Under the pieces are notes generated by a model. It did no database searches. It saw only the letters and a list, made by a program, of their open reading frames with translations, and was not told the origin of the DNA. Below are positions 1 to 6,790 of a stretch of DNA of 9,261 nucleotides, in pieces. Both the position numbers and the translations under genes were made by a program. Source of the stretch: Acidobacteriota bacterium (GTDB lineage Bacteria; Acidobacteriota; Terriglobia; Bryobacterales; Bryobacteraceae); assembly GCA_947505565.1 (NCBI GenBank), contig CANNLB010000039.1, forward strand, positions 1 to 9,261, given 5' to 3'. Numbering within the stretch: position 1 is the first letter of the stretch; the number at the start of each line of letters is the position of its first letter.

Positions 1-38
1 GTGATCAAACTGTTGGCGATGATTCGTTTAGCGTTCAT
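1..38 (-). CDS. Possible start of a minus-strand gene, cut by the window edge
   Basis: An ATG at 38 on the minus strand opens a frame of twelve codons (MNAKRIIANSLI) that runs off the window. An in-frame TAA lies five codons upstream, so this ATG would be the first possible start, and an AAAGG Shine-Dalgarno-like stretch sits 9 bases before it. The short basic, then hydrophobic beginning could be the start of a signal peptide or membrane anchor. Because a terminator at 129-161 separates it from skp, it would need its own promoter, and I could not pick one out. Twelve codons cannot prove a gene; this is a candidate only, with no functional assignment. Confidence 0.25.
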   Translation of the reverse strand, partial: MNAKRIIANSLI

Positions 39-85
39 TGATCTAAGCCTTTACGGCACCCGGTTTATCGTAGTTCCCGATCCTC

Positions 86-108
86 ACGCGATATCTGGAA
101 GATCGCGT
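86..108. repeat. 7-bp inverted repeat upstream of the possible gene at 1-38
   Basis: The arms ACGCGAT (86-92) and ATCGCGT (102-108) are perfect reverse complements around a 9-base spacer. It lies between the skp terminator and the possible gene start at 38. It could be an operator or chance; nothing else in the sequence decides this. Confidence 0.25.
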
Positions 109-128
109 CGAGCTTATCGAGTGGAGAC

Positions 129-161
129 AAAAAGGGGAGAGATCCGTAAAGACCTCTCCCC
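129..161 (-). terminator. Intrinsic terminator of the bamA-skp unit
   Basis: Read on the minus strand, GGGGAGAG pairs perfectly with CTCTCCCC (8 bp, arms at 154-161 and 134-141) around a 12-base loop, followed directly by five T residues (129-133). This is the classic rho-independent layout. It lies about 100 bases after the skp stop codon and is the clearest transcription end in the window. The opposite strand has no matching T-tract, so it acts in one direction. Confidence 0.8.
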
Positions 162-258
162 CTCCTGATCAAGCAGTTGCCGCTGGGCGGGCGCAGGGTT
201 CTGCGCTACCGCGGTTAAGGCGGCCTGCCCTCAAAGAGGGTCCGACCGCGCTCTGGAT
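162..258. other. GC-rich 3' trailer after skp with two small hairpins
   Basis: This non-coding stretch between the skp stop and the terminator contains two short perfect hairpins: GCGCAG/CTGCGC with a GGTT loop at 191-206, and CCCTC/GAGGG with an AAA loop at 228-240. Neither is followed by a T-tract, so they look like structure in the mRNA tail that could protect the transcript 3' end, rather than terminators. I see no coding region here. Confidence 0.4.
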
Positions 259-864
259 TTACTTCACGCCGGGAGTCGCCTTCTTGGCCGGCGGAGCGGC
301 GGCCGGGGCGGCTGCGGGAGCCGGAGGCTTGGCGGCAGACGGAGCGTTCCGGTCATAGAGGCCCACGATTTCGCGAGTGATGTCGATGGCAGTCGCCGCA
401 TAGAGCACGGGGCTCTGTTGCGAACTCACGTCGATGACGATCGCGTAGCCATTGTCGGTGGCGTATTTGTCGATGACGGCCATGATCTTGCCGCCGAGTT
501 CGCCGAGCACTTTCTGCTGTTCCTGGTCGACTTCGGCCTGGAAATCCTCAGCGTCGCGCTGCAACGACTTCTGCTTGACGTCGATGTCACGCATCAACTT
601 GTTCTTTACGTCTTCGCTCGCGGTGTTGGAGGAAGCGCGCAACTGATTCTGCATGGCCCCGATATCGGCCTGCTTCTTTTCCACTTCCTTCCGTCTCGGC
701 ATAAACCGCTCTTCGAGCGATTTGGCGGCCACTTGGCCGTCCTTGGTGCCGATGATGGCGTTCTGGATATGGATGATGCCGACCTTCGTGGGGGCGACTT
801 GGGCGAAAAGGCTGATGCTCGTGCCGATAAGAACGGCGGGCAGCCACATGATCTGGCGATTCAC
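259..864 (-). CDS. skp: Periplasmic chaperone, OmpH/Skp family
   Basis: Skp holds unfolded outer-membrane proteins in the periplasm and delivers them towards the BAM complex. The 201-residue product has a signal peptide (about residues 1-22, basic start, hydrophobic core, ending near SLFAQ). It continues with the family's opening beta strand (VGIIHIQNAI, 28-37), a long charged coiled-coil region (about 47-120) and a closing helix/strand segment (YAIVIDVS, 140-147). The last 30 residues form an Ala/Pro/Lys-rich tail that classical Skp lacks, which may associate with the cell wall or be a flexible linker. The frame is open to a TTG at 882, but that TTG overlaps the Shine-Dalgarno GAGGAG (875-880), so GTG at 864 is chosen; the ATG at 849 would be too far away. 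It lies 36 bases after bamA, the usual partner, and is followed by an intrinsic terminator. Family assignment is firm, the exact start fairly firm. Confidence 0.88.
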   Translation of the reverse strand: MNRQIMWLPAVLIGTSISLFAQVAPTKVGIIHIQNAIIGTKDGQVAAKSLEERFMPRRKEVEKKQADIGAMQNQLRASSNTASEDVKNKLMRDIDVKQKSLQRDAEDFQAEVDQEQQKVLGELGGKIMAVIDKYATDNGYAIVIDVSSQQSPVLYAATAIDITREIVGLYDRNAPSAAKPPAPAAAPAAAPPAKKATPGVK

Positions 865-874
865 GGTGGGGACA

Positions 875-880
875 CTCCTC
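875..880 (-). promoter_or_regulatory. Shine-Dalgarno that fixes the skp start at GTG 864
   Basis: GAGGAG on the minus strand, 10 bases before the GTG at 864. It overlaps the alternative upstream TTG at 882, which cannot be the start if this site is used. Confidence 0.65.
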
Positions 881-900
881 AAAATACTTGGTTAATTGGA

Positions 901-3795
901 CTAGAAGGTTCGGCTGATGGTGAACCGGAAAATTTTGCGGCGTTCGAAGAACGGTGTCGCCTGCCCCCATTGCGCGACCGAGTTGATAAACGTCTGCTGG
1001 TTGGGGAACTGCGAGCGATCCAGCACGACGGGCGGTTGCAAATAAGTTTGAACGATCGAAGGGTTGTAAGCCCAGTAGAAGCGGAAAGGAGCGTTGACGA
1101 CCGGCATCATAATCTGAAGCTCCAGACCGGTCGACATACGAAGCTTTTCCGTTTCGGAATTCACGGGAATGCGGCGTTCGAAGCCAGCCTGTGGAAACAG
1201 ACTGTTCAACTCTTCTACCCGCTGAGGATTCAGCCGAAGCTGCTCTTTCAGGGTAATGCGGTTCACCCCAGCGTCAAAGAATGCCGCCAGCACGACCGGT
1301 CCGAAAATGGGAATCCGATACTCGAAGTTGCCGAGGAGCTGGGTGTCTCCACCGGTGGTCGTCAACTGGTAAACCGGAATTTGCTGGGTTACGGGGGAGA
1401 ACGCCTCAACGCCGTTTTGCAGGATTTTCTGCTGACGGGCCGAACCATCATCATTAAGGACATTCACCGTGGCTTGGCTCGGCAGGAACGAAATCGGCGA
1501 GATACCCCAGATATCGAATCCGCGGATGTCATTTTCACCGCCCATGAAGATACGGTTAAACGGCGGAGCGACTTTGCCACCGTAGCCTGAGATCAGGCGA
1601 CCGAGACCACGCATACCGATCACATGGCCTTTTTTGAAGCCAGAGCGGAAGTAAGTGGAGCTGATCGTCGGCTCGATCATGTTCACGTTGCCACCCAGGA
1701 TGCTGCCGGCGAACGTGGTGGAGATGAAAAGGCTGCGGCCGCGGGTGGGAGTGATCGGGTGATCGACCGTGTTGTAGCTGTAGGACGGGACCACTTTGCT
1801 TGTCCGGATCCCGTCGAGTTGGTTGGGGCCATCGGTTCGCTGGAACGAGAGGAAGTTGAAGTAGTTGCTCGACGCATCGGACAGGGTTTTGACCGTCGAG
1901 ATGTCATAACCGTAGGTCATGCTGACTCGAGCGAACGACCGTTTCAACTGGGTCGAGGCAAACGCGGTAAAGCCCAAGCCGTTGGTGACGTAGTTCAGCA
2001 GGTTCTGGCTTCCGAGAGCATTAAAGTAGGGCAGAAGGTTACGGCCAGAAAGGAGCGATACTTCGCGACCTTGATCATAGTTGAACCGCTGCATGTACAC
2101 CGTGGCGCCGGCCTGAATCGGTTTATCAAACAGGTATGGCTCGGTGAACGAGAGCGTGACATCCCTGATACGATCTCCCAGCTGGCTACTCAAGCCCAGC
2201 GTTTCGCCGAGACCGAGGAAGTTGTTGGTGGAGTAACCGAATGAAACAAACGAGCCAGAGATACCGGATACGCCGCCTGACAACTGGACCGAGTTCTTGC
2301 CCCGTTCTTTCACCTTAAGCGTGATATCGACGGTGTTGGTTCGGGTGTCGCGCTTAATTTCGGCGGCTTCGGCTTCTTTCAGTGCCTCGAAATAGCCGAG
2401 TTGGTTCAACCTTAGCAGCGACAGTTCCCACAGGCGGGTGCTGTACTGATCGCCTTCGTCAATCATGAGTTCGCGTCGAATCACCTTGTCGCGCGTGGTG
2501 ACGTTGCCAGAAAAATCGATCCGACGGACGAAGAACTGTTTCCCCTCATCCACGTTGATCGTGAGATCGATCTTATCGGTTCCCAATTGGGGCTGAATAT
2601 CGGGTTCCGGCACCATATCGATGTAGCCGAACTCGCCATACAACTTGCGAATCTGCTCCATACCCTTGCGCAGTTTGGCGATCGAAAAAACGTCGCCTTC
2701 TTTCATTCCAAACACCTGTGGCAGAATCGCTTCAGGGGTCCGAAACAACTTCATGCCGACCGCATTGAGCTTATTGAGGTTGTAGCGGCGGGACTCTTCG
2801 ACTGGAATCGTGACTTGAGCCCGCTTACCCGGCTTATTCGGGTAAAAAAACGGAATCCGGAAGCCGGAGCCGCCGACGTCGATAATCTTTACCGTATGCT
2901 CCCCGGTCCTCGTCGTGAAATATCCCTTTTCCTGGTAGGCGTTCACGATCATTTGCTTGTCCTGTTCAAGCTTCGTCGAATCGAAGGTTTTGGCAAATAG
3001 GTTTTCAAACAAAATGGATTTGGGGATGCCGATCGGGCGCAAACTCCGCATGGCACGCCGAACGTCGCGATCAGAGAAAACTTTATTCCCTTCAATGTTA
3101 ATGTCGCCGACCTTGACCTTCGGGCCCTCGTTCACCTTGAAGACGACTTCCATGGAGGAGGGCGGAATCTGGCGCAGATCCGGCTCTACGGTTGCATACT
3201 GCCGACCGCGCTCGGCCAAGTACTCTTTCAGGACGACGGCCGCGCGTTGGACTTTGTTGGGATCGTATTGAGATTCGACCGTGAGGCCAACGCGGCGCTC
3301 TTTAAAGCGATCCAAGATCTCTGAAACAGTGAGAGACTTTGCGCCCTCGTACTTGATAGAACGGACGATGCGACGCTCGACCACCACGAATCGGATGATG
3401 TATCCAGTGCGGCCAGCCTCCCGTTCCAGAACGATGTCATCGAAGCGCCCGGTATTCCACAACGACATAAAGTCGCGGTGGAGGGAATCTTCGTCTACCT
3501 TATCGCCCTTCTTCGAAAAGATCATCGCTCGAAGGGTTTCCTGCGGGACCCGTCGGGCTCCGCGAAACTCTATCTGCTCGATGACATTGTCCACTTCGCC
3601 CGCAGCCGGAAGAGGGGTCTGCAAGCCTGACTTTACAGGTTGCGGTTTCGGGGCCTCGGTGGGCGCCGTGGGGACGGTCTCAAAAGGATTAGCCGGCTTG
3701 GGGGCCGGAGGCTGCGGAGGCTGTTGGCTGAGCAGCGGCGCTGTTCCCAATAAGAACGCAAAGATTGACAGGCGTAAAAGCCCGGAATAAATCAT
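901..3795 (-). CDS. bamA: Outer-membrane protein assembly factor BamA
   Basis: BamA is the central Omp85 protein that folds and inserts beta-barrel proteins into the outer membrane. The 964-residue product begins with a signal peptide (about 1-24, MIYSGLLRLSIFAFLLG and on), then a Pro/Ala/Lys-rich linker to about residue 69. Five POTRA repeats follow, roughly 70-142, 143-226, 227-337, 338-420 and 421-498, each with the strand-then-Gly-Asn/Ala pattern (IEFRGARRV, IKYEGAKSL, INIEGNKVF, IDFSGNVTT). The third is longer than usual. The barrel spans about 499-964, carries the conserved loop-6 motif as IRGF (757-760) and ends in a terminal Phe (FTISRTF), the outer-membrane targeting signature. The product is longer than E. 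coli BamA (about 810). The frame stays open 34 codons further upstream, but ATG 3795 is chosen because it directly precedes the signal peptide and has AAAGGA 11 bases before it. skp follows at 36 bases. Function is firm. Confidence 0.95.
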   Translation of the reverse strand: MIYSGLLRLSIFAFLLGTAPLLSQQPPQPPAPKPANPFETVPTAPTEAPKPQPVKSGLQTPLPAAGEVDNVIEQIEFRGARRVPQETLRAMIFSKKGDKVDEDSLHRDFMSLWNTGRFDDIVLEREAGRTGYIIRFVVVERRIVRSIKYEGAKSLTVSEILDRFKERRVGLTVESQYDPNKVQRAAVVLKEYLAERGRQYATVEPDLRQIPPSSMEVVFKVNEGPKVKVGDINIEGNKVFSDRDVRRAMRSLRPIGIPKSILFENLFAKTFDSTKLEQDKQMIVNAYQEKGYFTTRTGEHTVKIIDVGGSGFRIPFFYPNKPGKRAQVTIPVEESRRYNLNKLNAVGMKLFRTPEAILPQVFGMKEGDVFSIAKLRKGMEQIRKLYGEFGYIDMVPEPDIQPQLGTDKIDLTINVDEGKQFFVRRIDFSGNVTTRDKVIRRELMIDEGDQYSTRLWELSLLRLNQLGYFEALKEAEAAEIKRDTRTNTVDITLKVKERGKNSVQLSGGVSGISGSFVSFGYSTNNFLGLGETLGLSSQLGDRIRDVTLSFTEPYLFDKPIQAGATVYMQRFNYDQGREVSLLSGRNLLPYFNALGSQNLLNYVTNGLGFTAFASTQLKRSFARVSMTYGYDISTVKTLSDASSNYFNFLSFQRTDGPNQLDGIRTSKVVPSYSYNTVDHPITPTRGRSLFISTTFAGSILGGNVNMIEPTISSTYFRSGFKKGHVIGMRGLGRLISGYGGKVAPPFNRIFMGGENDIRGFDIWGISPISFLPSQATVNVLNDDGSARQQKILQNGVEAFSPVTQQIPVYQLTTTGGDTQLLGNFEYRIPIFGPVVLAAFFDAGVNRITLKEQLRLNPQRVEELNSLFPQAGFERRIPVNSETEKLRMSTGLELQIMMPVVNAPFRFYWAYNPSIVQTYLQPPVVLDRSQFPNQQTFINSVAQWGQATPFFERRKIFRFTISRTF

Positions 3796-3806
3796 GAAGC
3801 GATAAA

Positions 3807-3812
3807 TCCTTT
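3807..3812 (-). promoter_or_regulatory. Shine-Dalgarno of bamA
   Basis: AAAGGA on the minus strand, 11 bases before the ATG at 3795. The spacing is slightly long, but it supports the start at the signal peptide over the upstream in-frame extension. Confidence 0.5.
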
Positions 3813-3934
3813 CCACTCTGCGACTATTGGAGGACGTGCATGAGGGCCGCCCGGTTTCGTTAGCAAAGGCAAAAAGAGAGAGACCTGACCTGAACACACT
3901 AAAACCCTATTGTTACGAGGCGGGACACAAGGAA

Positions 3935-3958
3935 GCCGCAGCGTCCCCACGCTGCGGC
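3935..3958 (-). terminator. Strong hairpin after the RRM gene, probable terminator
   Basis: A perfect 10-bp GC-rich stem (3935-3944 with 3949-3958) closes a 4-base loop. It begins 24 bases after the stop codon of the RNA-binding protein gene and is followed on the minus strand by TTCCTT, a weak T-tract. Termination, or stabilisation of the upstream mRNA's 3' end, is inferred. If it terminates, bamA-skp needs a promoter within 3796-3934. I looked there and found no convincing -35/-10 pair. Confidence 0.6.
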
Positions 3959-3981
3959 CACGATTTAACAAGCGAACTGGA

Positions 3982-4329
3982 CTACCAGCGGTTGCCCTGA
4001 CCGCCGCCACGACCGCCACCACCGCCGCCGCCGCCGCTCCGGCCGCGATAACCGCCGCCGCCGCCGCCCGCGCCACCGCGGTCTTCTTTCGGACGCGCTT
4101 CATTTACGTTAATGGCGCGGCCATCAAGGTCGCGACCGTTCAACGCGGCGATAGCCGCCTCGGCCTCAGACTTCTGGGCCATTTCAACGAATCCGAAGCC
4201 ACGGGCTTTTCCGGTTTCGCGGTCAGTGACAAGACTCACACGATCCACCGCGCCGAACTGCTCGAACAACGCGCGGAGATTCTGCTCGGTGGTATGAAAA
4301 CTCAGGTTTCCTACAAAGATATTGGTCAT
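3982..4329 (-). CDS. Small RNA-binding protein: single RRM domain plus glycine-rich tail
   Basis: This 115-residue protein has one RNA recognition motif, residues 1-79, followed by a Gly/Arg-rich tail, 84-113. RNP2 is IFVGNL (4-9) and RNP1 is RGFGFVEM (43-50), with the RNA-stacking aromatics Phe5, Phe45 and Phe47 in place. The architecture matches the bacterial Rbp-type proteins of cyanobacteria and other phyla, which are linked to cold response and mRNA handling. The target RNAs cannot be read from the sequence. The start ATG 4329 has a good Shine-Dalgarno (AAGGA, 7 bases away) and begins exactly at the RRM's first strand; an in-frame GTG at 4431 would add an unlikely 34-residue extension. 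It stands apart from the ABC exporter (120-base gap) and is followed by a strong hairpin, so it may be its own transcript. The tail is encoded by a GGC/GGT-rich run that is slippage-prone. Confidence 0.92.
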   Translation of the reverse strand: MTNIFVGNLSFHTTEQNLRALFEQFGAVDRVSLVTDRETGKARGFGFVEMAQKSEAEAAIAALNGRDLDGRAINVNEARPKEDRGGAGGGGGGYRGRSGGGGGGGGRGGGQGNRW

Positions 4330-4336
4330 TTTACTT

Positions 4337-4341
4337 TCCTT
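4337..4341 (-). promoter_or_regulatory. Shine-Dalgarno of the RRM gene
   Basis: AAGGA on the minus strand, 7 bases before ATG 4329. It sets the start at the RRM's first beta strand and excludes the longer in-frame GTG start at 4431. Confidence 0.7.
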
Positions 4342-4421
4342 ACTGATTTGCAGAGCGGCTGGTTGGGCAGGATCGAACGAAGGGGATGAACCGGACGCAA
4401 CGACAGATGCTACAGACCTTA

Positions 4422-4453
4422 AAAATAGCACGACCGAGGCCTCTTCGGGTCAA
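4422..4453 (-). promoter_or_regulatory. Weak promoter candidate for the RRM gene
   Basis: On the minus strand a TATTTT (4422-4427) is preceded by TGC, an extended -10 arrangement. A TTGACC box lies at 4448-4453 and overlaps the stop codon of the ABC exporter gene. The spacer between the boxes is 20 bases, longer than the usual 16-18, so this rests mainly on the extended -10. It would give the RRM gene a leader of roughly 85 bases. Tentative. Confidence 0.25.
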
Positions 4454-6192
4454 ACGGAATCAATCTCTTCTTCAAGCTGCTGTTTTCGAACTAGCGAGGC
4501 ATAGTATCCGTGGCGTGCCAAAAGCTCCGCCGATGTTCCAATCTCGGCGATTTTGCCCTGTTTCAGGACCAGAATCCGGTCGGCATACCTCATCGTCGAG
4601 ACCCGGTGAGAAATTAAAAACGTGGTGCGCCCTTTCATGACCGCACCGAGTTTTTCTAGGATTTGTGCTTCGGTGACCGTATCGACGCTGGAGAGCGCAT
4701 CGTCGAGAATCAGAATTCGCGGATCGCGCAGAATGGCACGCGCGATCGCGGTGCGCTGCCTTTGGCCTCCTGACAGCGTGATGCCGCGCTCACCGATAAC
4801 CGTGGCAAGGCCATCCGGAAAGCCAGCGACGTCGGCAGTTAACCCGGCGATCTCTACTGCGCGCTCAATAGCGGCGTCATCAGCCAGAGGAGAGCCAAGG
4901 GCGATATTGTCGCGCAGGCTCATCGAGAACAGGAACGTCTCCTGAGGGACAATACTGATCTGACGGCGGAGCAATTCAGGATCGTAGTCTCTGACGTCCA
5001 CCCGGTCAACCCACACGGCTCCGCCGGTCGGATCGAGCAGTCGAGGCACCATCTGCGTCAGCGACGTCTTGCCGGACCCCGTAGGCCCTATTACGGCGAT
5101 TGTTTCCCCGGCAGCGACATTGAAGGTCACCCCGGAGAGCGCTGCGCCAGCGGCATAATTTAATCCCACGTCGGCAAAGGTAATTTCCCCGGCGAGCGGC
5201 ACGGGCACGGGCGTGGGATCAGCGGGGGCGGCTATCGTCGGTGGAACGTTCAACATTTCGCGAATCCGATCCAGCGAAGCGGTTCCCCGCTGCATCAGGT
5301 TGATCACCCAGCCCATCGCGATCATCGGCCAAATCAGCATGCCGACGTAGGTTTGGAACATGACGAAGCTACCGAGAGAGATTTTGCCGTCGATTACCCG
5401 AAGGCCTCCCACCCAAAGAACGACGAGAAAGGCGACGCCGCTTAAAGCGTGCAGCAGGGGCTCAAAAACTCCCGTTGTGCGAACCAGATCCAGGTTTCGG
5501 CGAATATAGTCCTGATTGAGCTCTTCGAAACGAACCCGCTCGGCATCGCCTTGGCCGTAGGCGCGCAAAAGACGCATGCCGGCGACCGACTCCTGCACAC
5601 GGCCGGAAATGCTGGAAAAGACCTCTTGAATCTCCTCAAACCGCGCGTGAATGCGTTGGCCGTAGTAGACGACCAGAATACTGATGACAGGTGCCGGGGC
5701 GAGTGCCGCGAGAGTGAGGACAGGATCCACCGTCACCATCACGCAAAACGCGAGGAAGAAAGTGAGCATCGTTTCCGACCAATACATGAGACCGGGCCCG
5801 GCCATCATGCGGACCGCGTTCAGATCGTTCGTCGACCGCGCCATGATGTCGCCGGTCGGGAACTGGGCATAAAAATTCCGATTCACGAGGACCAAGTGGG
5901 CCAGAATATCGTTCCTCAGATCGTACTCCAGATCGCGGGAAACGCCGATAATGATCAACCGTTTCCAGTACTGAAAGAGCCCCTTGCCTAGGGCCAGGAG
6001 GAGAAGACCGCCGGCGATGAGCACCACGGCCGACCACGGTTCGCCCGTGGTGATGGAGTCAATCCCACGGCGAATCATCAACGGCAGGGTCGCCCCGAAA
6101 AGCGCATTGAGCACCAGCGCCCCCAAGCCTAAGAGAAGTTGCTGGCGATGCCGACCCAAATACGGTCGTAAGAACCGAAGCGCGTAGAGCAT
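4450..6192 (-). CDS. ABC exporter half-transporter (membrane domain fused to ATPase), MdlA/YheI-like
   Basis: This 580-residue type I exporter couples ATP hydrolysis to outward transport of an unknown, probably lipid-like or hydrophobic substrate across the inner membrane. The membrane domain covers about 1-310, with hydrophobic helices near 18-40, 56-72, 138-158, 160-178, 246-264 and 276-300. It contains the TGDIMARSTND coupling segment (113-123), typical of the MdlA/YheI/MsbA superfamily. The ATPase domain has Walker A GPTGSGKTS (369-377), Q-loop Gln417, signature LSGGQ (473-477), Walker B ILILDD (493-498), D-loop SSVD (501-504) and switch His529. The residue after the Walker B Asp is Asp498 rather than the usual catalytic Glu, as in the degenerate subunit of heterodimeric exporters such as MdlA, YheI/BmrC and TM287. 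No partner half lies in this window. It begins 4 bases after the DUF218 stop, so the two are probably co-translated. MsbA is a tempting label given lpxC nearby, but the motif pattern does not require it. Confidence 0.88.
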   Translation of the reverse strand: MLYALRFLRPYLGRHRQQLLLGLGALVLNALFGATLPLMIRRGIDSITTGEPWSAVVLIAGGLLLLALGKGLFQYWKRLIIIGVSRDLEYDLRNDILAHLVLVNRNFYAQFPTGDIMARSTNDLNAVRMMAGPGLMYWSETMLTFFLAFCVMVTVDPVLTLAALAPAPVISILVVYYGQRIHARFEEIQEVFSSISGRVQESVAGMRLLRAYGQGDAERVRFEELNQDYIRRNLDLVRTTGVFEPLLHALSGVAFLVVLWVGGLRVIDGKISLGSFVMFQTYVGMLIWPMIAMGWVINLMQRGTASLDRIREMLNVPPTIAAPADPTPVPVPLAGEITFADVGLNYAAGAALSGVTFNVAAGETIAVIGPTGSGKTSLTQMVPRLLDPTGGAVWVDRVDVRDYDPELLRRQISIVPQETFLFSMSLRDNIALGSPLADDAAIERAVEIAGLTADVAGFPDGLATVIGERGITLSGGQRQRTAIARAILRDPRILILDDALSSVDTVTEAQILEKLGAVMKGRTTFLISHRVSTMRYADRILVLKQGKIAEIGTSAELLARHGYYASLVRKQQLEEEIDSV

Positions 6193-6196
6193 CCGA

Positions 6197-6787
6197 TCAG
6201 TACCCTATCCAAACGGCGAAGGTTTTCGCCCACTCCAGGAAGAGATTTTTTTGGTCTTGACGCCGCCGCCACCAATCCTCCGGATGGAACTCTCTGGTCG
6301 GCGCGGCAACCATGACAATCGTTGGTTCGGAGGCGACCGCCCGCAGAATCTTCCCGGCCCGACGGGTATGGAAATTACTCGTCACAACGAGTACTTTTTT
6401 AAAACCCAATCTTCGGAATTGGGGCATGTATTGCTCTGCTTCGTCGCGGGTAGAGGTGCAGTGGTTCGGCAAGGGGACAAAGGAAACATCCATAAACCCA
6501 TGTTTTTCGGCGAACTCAATCGCTAGTTCGCTCTCGAAACGGTCGAACACGCCGGCCGGACCACTCACATAGACCTTCGGGGCGAAGCCCTGGCGAGCCA
6601 AAAGAGCAGCATGGGTAATACGATCGCCGAAGTGATCGCCGCCGAGAACGAAGATGGCATCCGCGGCTTCCACCGGCTCTGTTTTCACCAGAAAGCTCGC
6701 GACGGAGGGCAGCCATTGCGGATGCAGGAAAATCGCTGCGACAAGCAGGACCCCGAGCCCCAGCCAGAGCCTAGTCGAGCGAATCAA
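6197..6787 (-). CDS. DUF218 (YdcF/ElyC/SanA-like) membrane-anchored protein
   Basis: The 196-residue protein has one N-terminal membrane helix (about 8-24) followed by a DUF218 domain. Family landmarks are visible in order: DAIFVLGG (43-50), Arg56, VSG (74-76), STRDEA (112-117) and TSNFHTRRA (136-144). The last two are the conserved core of the SanA/ElyC/YdcF group. Members have been tied to envelope integrity, vancomycin resistance (SanA) and undecaprenyl-lipid or peptidoglycan metabolism (ElyC), but no reaction is firmly known. Only a TTG at 6787 is available as a start near the membrane helix; it lies 3 bases after the preceding gene's stop, and the nearest purine-rich stretch (AGGACGAG) is inside that gene's last codons. 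Translational coupling is therefore likely. Family firm, function open. Confidence 0.87.
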   Translation of the reverse strand: MIRSTRLWLGLGVLLVAAIFLHPQWLPSVASFLVKTEPVEAADAIFVLGGDHFGDRITHAALLARQGFAPKVYVSGPAGVFDRFESELAIEFAEKHGFMDVSFVPLPNHCTSTRDEAEQYMPQFRRLGFKKVLVVTSNFHTRRAGKILRAVASEPTIVMVAAPTREFHPEDWWRRRQDQKNLFLEWAKTFAVWIGY

Positions 6788-6790
6788 GTG

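Noticed and set aside
1..168. Plus-strand open frame starting with GTG at position 1
   Set aside because: It is short, has no recognisable motif, no ribosome site visible, and reads through the minus-strand terminator stem.
418..1590. Plus-strand open frame of 390 codons
   Set aside because: It lies antisense across skp and bamA, both of which show clear family motifs. Its protein has no recognisable domain and reflects the high GC content of the opposite frame.
3796..3897. Upstream in-frame extension of bamA by 34 codons
   Set aside because: It would bury the signal peptide behind a hydrophilic leader, and the ribosome site favours ATG 3795.
3996..4075. CCG-type triplet-like repeat
   Set aside because: It is simply the codon run for the glycine-rich tail of the RRM protein, not an independent repeat element.
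4330..4431. N-terminal extension of the RRM protein from GTG 4431
   Set aside because: It places 34 low-complexity residues before the RRM and ignores the strong AAGGA before ATG 4329.
4433..4449. Possible terminator hairpin directly after the ABC exporter gene
   Set aside because: The best stem is four pairs plus a mismatch (with the palindrome GAGGCCTC at 4436-4443), and the T-run follows only after several bases. Too weak to call.
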